In this document: piece by piece, positions 57,263 through 64,000 of the stretch
Position numbering within the stretch: position 1 is the stretch's first letter
Layout: each line of letters opens with the position of its first letter
Source of the DNA: Candidatus Poribacteria bacterium
Lineage (GTDB): Bacteria > Poribacteria > WGA-4E > WGA-3G
NCBI GenBank assembly: GCA_958295815.1
Contig: OY282374.1
Location: 2,562,856-2,626,855, forward strand
Direction of reading: 5' to 3'
Length of the DNA stretch: 64,000 nt
Notes under the pieces: generated by a model
The model's input: the letters and a program-made list of their open reading frames with translations, nothing else
What the model was told of the DNA's origin: nothing
The model's database searches: none
Program-made: the position numbers and the translations under genes

Positions 57263-60200
57263 ATGAACGCTCTGGAAAATATAATTCAACGCTGCCACCA
57301 ACGCCATTCACAACCCCTTCGACAGAAAAAAACGGTTGTCACACCTTCGGCTTACAAGGGACTCCATCACCATTTCACGGTCTATTGTGCGCAGAGATAC
57401 CCTGTCAGACTCTATGACTTGGAGGAGGCAGAGATCTCCTTTATGCCAGTAGGAGGTGGTCCTGAACGCGACAGAGTTCCACAATCTTTTGGTGGTGAAC
57501 GTTTCTTGAGTCGTCAAAAGACGATAGACTGGGAAACCAGACACTGGCATACATCGTGGGGGCTACAGGTGTATACGGGAGTACCTTCCGAACGCTATGG
57601 TGCACCATGGCACGACCTTGAGTTTAAATACGAAGCGATCTGTGCGGCACCCGATGCGGTATTAGCTTGTATTGAGACCCTCATCAATGTTATTGGGAAC
57701 CCGTTGTTGACGTTGACAAAGTCGGGTGGATTGCGTTTTTCTTGCAGGGTGCAGGATTATCTCCATAAGAACACTGAAGAGGCAAGGCTGTATGTCTATA
57801 AGGATACCCCGACGTCGGAAAATCCACATCAGAGGGACGTGTATCTTGAAATCCTTGGCGAAGCAGGACTCAGCCCGTGGAATGCCCGATCAGAACTGCT
57901 CCTCGGAGACCTATTAAATCCGCCCATGATTTCCAAAGGGGTACTTTTCGCCGCTATTGATACGTTCCGATCAGAACTGCACGACCCTAATCCCCGTGTA
58001 ACAGAAAGATTGAAACCGACTTCGCAAGCAGATATGTCTTCGCCGCCACCCTTGGGTTCATACAAGTTGGATCTCGCGAAAGAGGCGTTTTTAAAACATG
58101 GGTTTTCTTATATCGGAGAAGAAAACGGTTTACATCACTGGACGGTGCGCGATAGTGCGGATAACGCTGCAGATGTCGTGTTATGGGAGACGGATGGCAG
58201 GGTGTGGATACGCGCAACTACGCCTGATCTTGGACTCCCGACGGAAAACACGTTGATTACAGATGTTTGGGACGAGACAGGGATTCTGCCACCGATTGCT
58301 GTTGGATTCCCTGTCTCTGATAAAGTGATCGCGGTGCGAGAAGGGATACTTAGCCCTCTGGCGATAAAACGTCCATCTCCTGTGCTCCAAAAGCCAGAAG
58401 GTGCTGAGAAAGTTTATGAGCCACTCGAAAAGAATCTCGATAAGATAAAGCAGATCTTTGAGACCGATAAACGCGTTATTGGACTTGCTGCCGAGACTGA
58501 CGTAAGGGGCAACTATGAAATGGAATCAAATCTCCTAAAAAATGGCGCAGTCGCTCTCAGTGCCCATTTCCCAATAGTAGAAGAAGCGGTAGAGCACTTC
58601 CAAAGACAAAACCTACCATCCCGCGCACGTTGGCGGCATGTGCCTTTTCAATGGGGTCTGGTGAAAGAGATACCCGTTGATGTTCGGATGGCAAATCCTT
58701 TTGAACATGGGAACGTCTGTGAGGATCCGGAGCGGTTCTTAGCACTCGTAAGTATGGGTGTGAATGCGATTGAAACCCTCTGCCCACAGTGTCCTGTCTA
58801 TACAGCATGCCAGGAACGCGGTTATCTATCGCAGCCTGCTACGTTACAAAGTGCCAAAACACAATTATTTGGATTTCATCAAACGTTTTTGGATCCACAA
58901 CAATTGGCAGTATCCGAAAAAATCCTTGAATCTATCGATGACGCGGAACGCCTTTATATTGTCAGTTCAATAAAAACGGACGGGTTGTTTTTGGAGTGTC
59001 TCATATCAAGGGAGAGATTGGAAGAATGGTGTGAAAACTGGCAAGAACATGCGTTAGGGAACTTCGCACAGGCTTTAATCAACACATTGGAAATCGAAAG
59101 CGAACCCGACGATTCTGTTATTAGACGCATTCGTACAATAGTGCGGGCATTTCAACAATATGAAGAAGCAATCGTTACTCAGATGTGTCAAGTTAATGTG
59201 AAGGGCAAGGTTGTCGAGCGAGAGGTAGTCAATGATGAGACCGGAGCGGAATTGACTCGTTTTGGAATTGCGTTTGAAGGTGGTGCATTTGTTTACATAC
59301 CTCTCAATAATACTGCTGCGGATAAACTCATAGCAAAGGGTCTACAGGTCTTCCAACTCGATTCGTTTGTGGTTAACGAGGACACGAGAATACCTATGAC
59401 TATTGAACAAGCCATTGGGTTCGGTATCTTGGATATAGGAACGGTCGAGCAGATTCAGGGATTTCCGAATGTCTACCCGAATCAAGAATGGACGTTTTGG
59501 CATCAACTCAAGCGTTTCTTAGCGCATTACACGCGGGATGCCGATGCACCGATGATATGGTTTGACAAGGTCCTACAATTCTGGGTGCCGCCGGTGCTAC
59601 ATCCGAGCATAAAACGACTTTTGTTTATGTCAGGCACATTGTCTGAGCAAGAACTTTCTAAAGCGTTTCCAAGTGAAGAGATCGAATTTATGCATATCAA
59701 CCCAACCCCATGGGTATCGGGAAATGAGGTCTTTCAAATTCGGTCAGGTATCCATACACTAAAAACACTATTGGACTACGATAGCACATGGGATGTTATT
59801 GGTCTGTCTGAAATGGGAGAGCGATTCCTTCTTGATATCTGCTCGGAAATTGAGAAAGATTCAAGTGTTAAACATGCCATTATTACCTATCCTCCAATTA
59901 TTGAGCAACTGAAAGAGGTAGGAGAAAAAGAAAATGTCTGTTTGCTGAGAGATTTTCAAGACCTGAACAATTCAGAGACCGCTTTTGAAACGGCAGAGGT
60001 AGTTTGGATCGTCGGAACACCGTTCTGGGAACCGGGTGAATCGTGGAGACGGGGGCAAATCTTATATGGGAACGATGAGGAACCGCTCTCTTATGAAGCG
60101 GACCCAGAGTTCCAACACTATAAAGATGAACGAGTCCAGAAAATATATACACAGAATGTTACTGAATTAATCACAGAAATCGTCGGACGTGTAGGATTGA

Positions 60201-60670
60201 ACCGCTTAAGTGGAAAAAAGGTTGTGTTGATCAGTAGTCTTGTAATCCCTGACATCACCGACAGACCGGAGACTCTCCTTTTTGACTGGGAAGATTTTGA
60301 GGTAGCCGATGGACTTGACAAACTTCCTGAGACAATTGCCATACGCCAACGTTTTGAAACCGAGCGAAATAATCTAACTGCTGAGTCCAGTAGAGAAGAG
60401 GTGGAGCGTATTCTCGGATGCTCATCGAGACAAGCGAACCGTATGTTGAAAAAACTTAGGGGTGGGAAGCCTCTACGTGTACCTTTCCGAGAGCAAATCC
60501 TCACTCTTCTGGCTGATGGCGAGAAAAAGGCTGCTGAAGTGATTGCAGCGATTGATGGAAACCCAGCAGCGATACACCATGAACTCGTGCGGCTTACCAA
60601 ACTCGGTGAGATTGTAAAGGTCCGATGGGGTGTGTATGCCCTCTCTGAAACATCCTCTTCTGAACAGTAA
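57263..60670 (+). CDS. Large helicase-like protein with four-cysteine cluster and C-terminal winged helix
   Basis: The 1135-residue protein is not one I can name. Its C-terminal third resembles the second motor domain of XPD/DinG-type helicases: AIITYPPIIEQLKEVG, then VVWIVGTPFWEPGESWRRGQ, and EIVGRVGLNRLSGKKVVLIS in the place of motif VI. LLFMSGTLSEQ (about 790) recalls the SATL motif. Four cysteines at about 485-515 (C-x20-C-x2-C-x5-C, ending CPQCPVYTAC) could hold a 4Fe-4S cluster, as in that family. The expected P-loop is not intact; GLAAETDVRGNYEMES near 410 is at the likely place but lacks GK(T/S). Residues 1040-1125 look like a DNA-binding helix-turn-helix region. The N-terminal 250 residues (LTLTKSGGLRFSCRV) faintly recall prim-pol enzymes. 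A nucleic-acid role is likely. Confidence 0.65.
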   Translation: MNALENIIQRCHQRHSQPLRQKKTVVTPSAYKGLHHHFTVYCAQRYPVRLYDLEEAEISFMPVGGGPERDRVPQSFGGERFLSRQKTIDWETRHWHTSWGLQVYTGVPSERYGAPWHDLEFKYEAICAAPDAVLACIETLINVIGNPLLTLTKSGGLRFSCRVQDYLHKNTEEARLYVYKDTPTSENPHQRDVYLEILGEAGLSPWNARSELLLGDLLNPPMISKGVLFAAIDTFRSELHDPNPRVTERLKPTSQADMSSPPPLGSYKLDLAKEAFLKHGFSYIGEENGLHHWTVRDSADNAADVVLWETDGRVWIRATTPDLGLPTENTLITDVWDETGILPPIAVGFPVSDKVIAVREGILSPLAIKRPSPVLQKPEGAEKVYEPLEKNLDKIKQIFETDKRVIGLAAETDVRGNYEMESNLLKNGAVALSAHFPIVEEAVEHFQRQNLPSRARWRHVPFQWGLVKEIPVDVRMANPFEHGNVCEDPERFLALVSMGVNAIETLCPQCPVYTACQERGYLSQPATLQSAKTQLFGFHQTFLDPQQLAVSEKILESIDDAERLYIVSSIKTDGLFLECLISRERLEEWCENWQEHALGNFAQALINTLEIESEPDDSVIRRIRTIVRAFQQYEEAIVTQMCQVNVKGKVVEREVVNDETGAELTRFGIAFEGGAFVYIPLNNTAADKLIAKGLQVFQLDSFVVNEDTRIPMTIEQAIGFGILDIGTVEQIQGFPNVYPNQEWTFWHQLKRFLAHYTRDADAPMIWFDKVLQFWVPPVLHPSIKRLLFMSGTLSEQELSKAFPSEEIEFMHINPTPWVSGNEVFQIRSGIHTLKTLLDYDSTWDVIGLSEMGERFLLDICSEIEKDSSVKHAIITYPPIIEQLKEVGEKENVCLLRDFQDLNNSETAFETAEVVWIVGTPFWEPGESWRRGQILYGNDEEPLSYEADPEFQHYKDERVQKIYTQNVTELITEIVGRVGLNRLSGKKVVLISSLVIPDITDRPETLLFDWEDFEVADGLDKLPETIAIRQRFETERNNLTAESSREEVERILGCSSRQANRMLKKLRGGKPLRVPFREQILTLLADGEKKAAEVIAAIDGNPAAIHHELVRLTKLGEIVKVRWGVYALSETSSSEQ

Positions 60671-60798
60671 CGTTTATAAATCAAGGTGAAAGTTGGCATT
60701 AGCGGTTGGCTGTTAGTAGTCAGCGATCGGTGGGGTTTATTGCCGAAATCAGGATCTTCGGGATTTGGAAAAGTACATAGGGTGAGATAGAAAAAGGA

Positions 60799-60830
60799 AG
60801 GTAGGCACGATTGGGAAACCGTGCCTACCT
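60799..60830. terminator. Bidirectional terminator-like hairpin between convergent genes
   Basis: AGGTAGGCACG (60799-60809) and CGTGCCTACCT (60820-60830) form a perfect 11-bp stem with a ten-base loop, followed by AATTTT. It lies between the stops at 60670 and 60846. Confidence 0.7.
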
Positions 60831-60845
60831 AATTTTAAGGGTGGT

Positions 60846-61637
60846 TTACTTTACTTTTACTTCTGCCCACCATAGCGTCAGTGCCTCGCGCTTTGCTGGC
60901 ATCCTTTCTACCATGTGTGCCTCATCCGATGGGTGTAGTGTTTCGTGGCCGTTCATGAACGTTCCGGCAGAATAATCGTCATCCCCATCGTCAGACTTTT
61001 CGTTGCTGCCGCACCAATCCGGGTGGTTACATTCCTGAAAAACATGTGAATGTTTCACTTCATGGGTATGCCATCCGAAATTGCCGTGTTTGTGTTCCCA
61101 GCCGTGTGTATGCAGGACTGAACTGATACCATCTATGTATTGCCCAATGTATTGTAATGTATAAATGTTGCTTTCAATATTGTGAGATAGATCGCTATCA
61201 AGCTCTATTTCTTGAGAGATTAGGCTGTCGCGAATCTCACTCGCAATATTTTCGTCTGATGCTCTGGCAGAAAGCACAACGTATGTCTTGGTACTTCCAT
61301 CGCTGACATTATGTACGCCTCCACTGGTTGAGTAGAGCGTCAGTAAGCAGGTCCCACCGTGTTTTGTGGGAGTTTCGTGTTTGTGCTCTGACCAGAGGTC
61401 TAATTTATCGTGGACGATCCCTTGCGGTGCCATATCGGGGTGAACAACGGCGTGTCTATGCCACGTTCCGTTCATGTCATCGGAATGGTAACCCGTGAAA
61501 TATACGTCAGTGAACCCTTCAAAAGTTTGGTTGTGGTTCTCGTGGGCAGAAACGTTGCTCACTATGGCAAAGGCGGCGATGAGTATGAAAGATACGATCG
61601 CGACCTGCTTGGTTTGGGAAGAAACAAAATTTTTCAT
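60846..61637 (-). CDS. Exported histidine-rich protein
   Basis: I take ATG 61637 (MKNFVSSQTKQ), which has AAGGAG seven bases upstream. The 263-residue protein has a signal peptide (cleavage near VSA-HEN) and is rich in histidine, with clusters HENHNQTF, HRHAVVHPD, HTHGWEHKHG and WHTHEVKHSHVF, and few cysteines (ECNHPDWCG). This composition suggests binding of Zn, Ni or Cu, or a buffering role outside the cell. Its end, EALTLWWAEVKVK, is weakly similar to the C-terminal tag of five other exported proteins here (TTW-x-x-IK). No family is recognised. It converges with the helicase-like gene. Confidence 0.7.
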   Translation of the reverse strand: MKNFVSSQTKQVAIVSFILIAAFAIVSNVSAHENHNQTFEGFTDVYFTGYHSDDMNGTWHRHAVVHPDMAPQGIVHDKLDLWSEHKHETPTKHGGTCLLTLYSTSGGVHNVSDGSTKTYVVLSARASDENIASEIRDSLISQEIELDSDLSHNIESNIYTLQYIGQYIDGISSVLHTHGWEHKHGNFGWHTHEVKHSHVFQECNHPDWCGSNEKSDDGDDDYSAGTFMNGHETLHPSDEAHMVERMPAKREALTLWWAEVKVK

Positions 61638-61857
61638 TTTAGGCTCCTTTATGATCACATATTATTGAACGATATTTGTAACAGATTAATTTATGTGCTC
61701 GGTTAACGGGACTTATGAAAAATAGTTTACAATATTTATTTTTTGTTGTCTTAATATATATTTTCAGCACATGATCTTTGGTATTGGAAAAAGATTTCTA
61801 ATTACGAACTTCATAAGATATATAGTAAGGATATACTTTATCTCTAATCATGAGAAT

Positions 61858-61901
61858 ATGGTGCGGAGATATGCGAAATGCATATAGTTCTCCGCACCAC
61901 A
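61858..61901. repeat. Long hairpin, element D copy 2
   Basis: GGTGCGGAGA (61860-61869) pairs with TCTCCGCACC (61889-61898), with an inner TATGC-GAAAT-GCATA stem, then ATTTTTT. It closely resembles the hairpin at 48593-48640. The T-run reads as a terminator on the plus strand, although the adjacent genes are on the minus strand, which supports a mobile repeat rather than a dedicated terminator. Confidence 0.75.
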
Positions 61902-61930
61902 TTTTTTCAACGCCTATTATCTTTTCGCTC

Positions 61931-62320
61931 CTACCCAGGCTGCTTTCCCCCAATCACAACAAGAAACGCACTATCTTCGCTGGCATAGACACTATGAAGG
62001 ACATCACCTGTGAAGGTAACTCCCTCACCTTGTTCTATCGTTATTTTATCACCACTTGTTGTAAATATAATGCTTCCGCTAAGCATAATGACATTTGCAG
62101 CAGCAGGAGCTGGGTGTTCCTCTAATACACTCTTCGCTTTCAGAGCGACCAAAATAACTGTTAGTTCATCCCCGCGCGCTAGTGTGAGCGAAGCTCGACC
62201 TGACGAAGCAACTTCGGCTTCTTCCATGAGTTTTTCAGCCATTTCCATAAATGGAAACGCTTTCGTCAGCGATGTATTTAGGTCTACAGGTCTGTAGGGT
62301 CTCTCAAATGATGTATTCAT
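61931..62320 (-). CDS. Cupin-domain protein
   Basis: The 129-residue protein has one cupin barrel from about residue 45: SLTLARGDELTVILVALKAK, VLEEHPAPAAANVIMLSGSI and the second motif GDVLHSVYASEDSAFLVVIG. The metal site looks reduced: one histidine in motif 1 (EEHPAP) and one in motif 2 (LHSVY) instead of the usual three plus Glu. Small cupins of this kind include sugar or quercetin-binding and stress proteins; no substrate can be named. AGAGGATTCACA precedes the ATG. It may share a transcript with the ThuA-like gene upstream (stop at 62448), 127 bases away. Confidence 0.8.
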   Translation of the reverse strand: MNTSFERPYRPVDLNTSLTKAFPFMEMAEKLMEEAEVASSGRASLTLARGDELTVILVALKAKSVLEEHPAPAAANVIMLSGSIIFTTSGDKITIEQGEGVTFTGDVLHSVYASEDSAFLVVIGGKQPG

Positions 62321-62380
62321 TGTGAATCCTCTATTCTATTAGTATATTATGATACATTCTAATCGCGCGCCAATAGATCA

Positions 62381-62437
62381 AAGTTTCGTGCCTGACCTCT
62401 GGCTATAAAAGCACAACAGGCAAGGCACGAGAAACTT
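62381..62437. terminator. Imperfect inverted repeat after the ThuA-like gene
   Basis: AAGTTTCGTGCCTG (62381-62394) pairs with CAAGGCACGAGAAACTT (62421-62437) with a two-base bulge. The left arm with its flank is the dispersed word also at 56842-56878. On the minus strand it follows the stop at 62448 by about ten bases, so it could end that transcript. Confidence 0.6.
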
Positions 62438-62447
62438 CTAATTCTTA

Positions 62448-63380
62448 TTAGGCATGGTCTTCGGGTCGGACACCGCGTGTAAACGTGCCGAAGCCGAAGA
62501 ACGTCGGTGCGTAATCCCCGACATAATCGACAACGCTTTTATCAGGAATAGCGTCCTCCATACCCATACACCAATAACAGCCGTTAACAAGAAGACGACG
62601 GGCTCCTTCACTCTCTAAATCGACCGAGGCACCCATCGTTGTGTTAAAGACGCGTGAGGTATTGCCTTCGTCACCCGTGTAGGTTTTAATCCACGCCATC
62701 GGCATCGTGACAGTATCGGGTTTTGGAGCATCTGTCGGGTCCATACCGACCAAAACCTGTCCATGGATAAGCACCTGTGAATCACCCGTTAAATCATTGA
62801 TACCGTAGACATCGGACGGACCCCAAACATCGTCAACGCCTTTGAGAATAGGATGATTCGCCATCGCTTCGTCAACGACACCGCGTGCGCTCTCTTTACC
62901 GTGGTGTCCATGATGGTTAACCCACGTCTCACCGAGCACCTGTCTGCCATACCCACCCTCAAAATCCTCGTTGTCAAAACTATATTTTGCATAAGGACTA
63001 TCAAGGTTCCGGCTATAACTGAAAGCGTGTGTTGCTGTGCGGAGTCCCATCACAGGTTTACCAGCGTTCGTATAGTCAACGACATACTTCATCTGTTCAT
63101 CGGGCAGTTCACGGAAACGCGTGAATAGCACCATCATATCCGCTGATTCTAAATGGTGGAGTCCGGGGATATTTGTTTGGATTTCCGGATCAATTTCTCC
63201 TGTTTCTGGATTGATTGCAAACAACACAGTACATTTAAACCCATGGTGAGCGGCTAACACCTTCCCCAACATCGGTAATGCCTCTTCAGAGCGATACTCT
63301 TCGTCGCCACTGACGAGCACAATATGTTTGCCCTTTCCGGGACCTTCGTTTCCTTCGTAAACAACCCATTCGTTATTCAT
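62448..63380 (-). CDS. ThuA-like domain protein
   Basis: The 310-residue protein has the ThuA/class-I glutamine-amidotransferase-like fold: KHIVLVSGDEEYRSEEALPM, SADMMVLFTRFRELPDEQMK, YTNAGKPVMGLRTATHAFSY, VLGETWVNHHGHHGKESARG, and a C-terminal RRLLVNGCYWCMGMED. ThuA-domain proteins occur in trehalose and other sugar catabolism, but no activity has been generally fixed for the family; the histidine cluster NHHGHHG may bind metal. There is no signal peptide. The promoter region and the ATG lie back to back with the PhyH gene at 63593 (divergent). Poribacterial-type genomes carry several such genes beside PhyH and Gfo/Idh/MocA genes. Confidence 0.83.
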   Translation of the reverse strand: MNNEWVVYEGNEGPGKGKHIVLVSGDEEYRSEEALPMLGKVLAAHHGFKCTVLFAINPETGEIDPEIQTNIPGLHHLESADMMVLFTRFRELPDEQMKYVVDYTNAGKPVMGLRTATHAFSYSRNLDSPYAKYSFDNEDFEGGYGRQVLGETWVNHHGHHGKESARGVVDEAMANHPILKGVDDVWGPSDVYGINDLTGDSQVLIHGQVLVGMDPTDAPKPDTVTMPMAWIKTYTGDEGNTSRVFNTTMGASVDLESEGARRLLVNGCYWCMGMEDAIPDKSVVDYVGDYAPTFFGFGTFTRGVRPEDHA

Positions 63381-63501
63381 ATAAGTTATACTCCATAAAT
63401 AAGATTTTGCATAAGTATAACATACCTTGTGTCCGAAGTCATATTAAATTGAAGAGCAAAATGTTCCCTACCCATAACCAAACCCCTATACAGAAAAAAC
63501 T

Positions 63502-63530
63502 TTGACAAATATCCCAAGTTACCATAAAAT
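63502..63530 (+). promoter_or_regulatory. Sigma-70-type promoter for the last PhyH gene
   Basis: TTGACA (63502-63507), 17 bases, TAAAAT (63525-63530), 63 bases before the ATG. Confidence 0.72.
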
Positions 63531-63592
63531 TAAATAGACAGTCTCAAATATACTATCCAAAACGGACCGGCAACCCGCAGGAGAATTCGTCC

Positions 63593-64000
63593 ATGCGCTT
63601 AACCCCTCAACAACGAGACCACTATAGAGAGCAGGGATTCGTCGTAATTCCACATCTGTTTAGCACAGCCACAGTGAAGTTAATGCTTGAGCATTATATG
63701 AAACGCCGTGCGGAAGGTCCAAAACCCGGCGACTCTGGCGGAACAACCGATCACGCCGACGATCCAAATCATCGATTCCCCCGTATGATTAATATGCATA
63801 ACTGGGACGACCTCACCCAAGAATGGGCATCTGATACCAACCTGCTTACCGTTACGAAACAACTGATTGATGATACACCGGAACTGTTACAAACAATGCT
63901 CTATTTCAAGCCGCCGGGTGCACGAGGGCAAGCCCTACACCAAGACGAGCAGTACATCACCATAAACCCACTCATCGGCGTTTGGGTAGCATTAGATACT
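63593..64000 (+). CDS. PhyH-family dioxygenase, N-terminal part (runs off the window)
   Basis: ATG 63593, nine bases after an AGGAG site, opens 136 codons that continue past the window end. It begins MRLTPQQRDHYREQGFVVIP, the typical PhyH entry, and reaches FKPPGARGQALHQDEQYITI, with the first two iron ligands H-x-D in LHQDEQ. The remaining histidine and the 2-oxoglutarate arginine lie beyond the edge. It is the third PhyH gene of the window and has its own promoter. Substrate is unknown. Confidence 0.87.
   Translation, partial: MRLTPQQRDHYREQGFVVIPHLFSTATVKLMLEHYMKRRAEGPKPGDSGGTTDHADDPNHRFPRMINMHNWDDLTQEWASDTNLLTVTKQLIDDTPELLQTMLYFKPPGARGQALHQDEQYITINPLIGVWVALDT

Noticed and set aside
57263..58000. 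Assigning the N-terminal region of the large protein as a prim-pol primase
   Set aside because: Only a short SGGLRF-type stretch is suggestive and the catalytic acidic pair cannot be placed; kept as a remark only.
1..64000. tRNA, rRNA, riboswitch or prophage
   Set aside because: I found no tRNA cloverleaf, rRNA-like sequence, recognisable riboswitch core, integrase or phage structural gene in the window.

Overview
The window most likely comes from a sponge-associated or marine bacterium of the Candidatus Poribacteria type. This is inferred from gene content, not from a marker gene: several phytanoyl-CoA-dioxygenase (PhyH) proteins, paired Gfo/Idh/MocA oxidoreductases, a dockerin-bearing sulfatase, cohesin and dockerin modules, many secreted beta-propeller proteins, CotH/lamin-tail proteins, and a type IX-like C-terminal sorting domain (NYPNPFNPETWIPYQL...). 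Base composition is moderate, promoters of the TTGACA-N17-TATAAT type are easy to find, and intergenic regions are full of short hairpin repeats. I see no rRNA, tRNA, CRISPR array or transposase gene.

Layout. 1-7.8 kb: the 3' end of fur, a secreted protein, an IscU-like and an A-type Fe-S protein, a sugar-phosphate-isomerase-like TIM barrel, and the sbcDC nuclease operon on the minus strand. 8-19 kb: four large secreted proteins ending in the same sorting domain (cohesin/dockerin protein, sulfatase with dockerin, two paralogous LRR/YWTD-propeller proteins); a broken sigma-factor start lies before the last one. 19-24.3 kb: an alternating PhyH / Gfo-Idh-MocA / PhyH / Gfo-Idh-MocA operon. 24.4-28.6 kb: a two-domain multicopper oxidase beside a ferric-iron binding protein and permease. 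28.6-32.3 kb: small discoidin-like protein, DUF4956 membrane protein and CotH protein. 32.4-35.9 kb: ECF sigma factor, double-zinc-finger anti-sigma factor, RseB-like protein and dienelactone hydrolase. 36-41.3 kb: truncated PIN gene with partner, SDR dehydrogenase and a heterodimeric ABC exporter. 41.8-48.6 kb: a discoidin-like lipoprotein, a LamG protein, a Reg_prop propeller and a 1275-residue YCF48-type propeller lipoprotein. 49-55.5 kb: three secreted PD40 (TolB-like) propellers around a sigma factor fused through one membrane helix to a BNR propeller. 55.6-64 kb: an M24 peptidase homologue with altered metal ligands, a large helicase-like protein with four clustered cysteines, a His-rich exported protein, a cupin, a ThuA-like protein and the start of another PhyH gene.

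The most notable items are (a) the 1029-residue membrane-tethered ECF sigma factor with an extracytoplasmic propeller (50193-53282), embedded among secreted propellers, plus a relic of a second such gene at 15965; (b) a short C-terminal tag, VSPs-x-K-x-TTW(G/A)-x-(I/L)KQ, shared by five otherwise different exported proteins here, which looks like an undescribed sorting or anchoring signal distinct from the type IX-like tail; and (c) several families of dispersed hairpin repeats. Two enzymes (IscU-like, M24) have lost canonical metal ligands.
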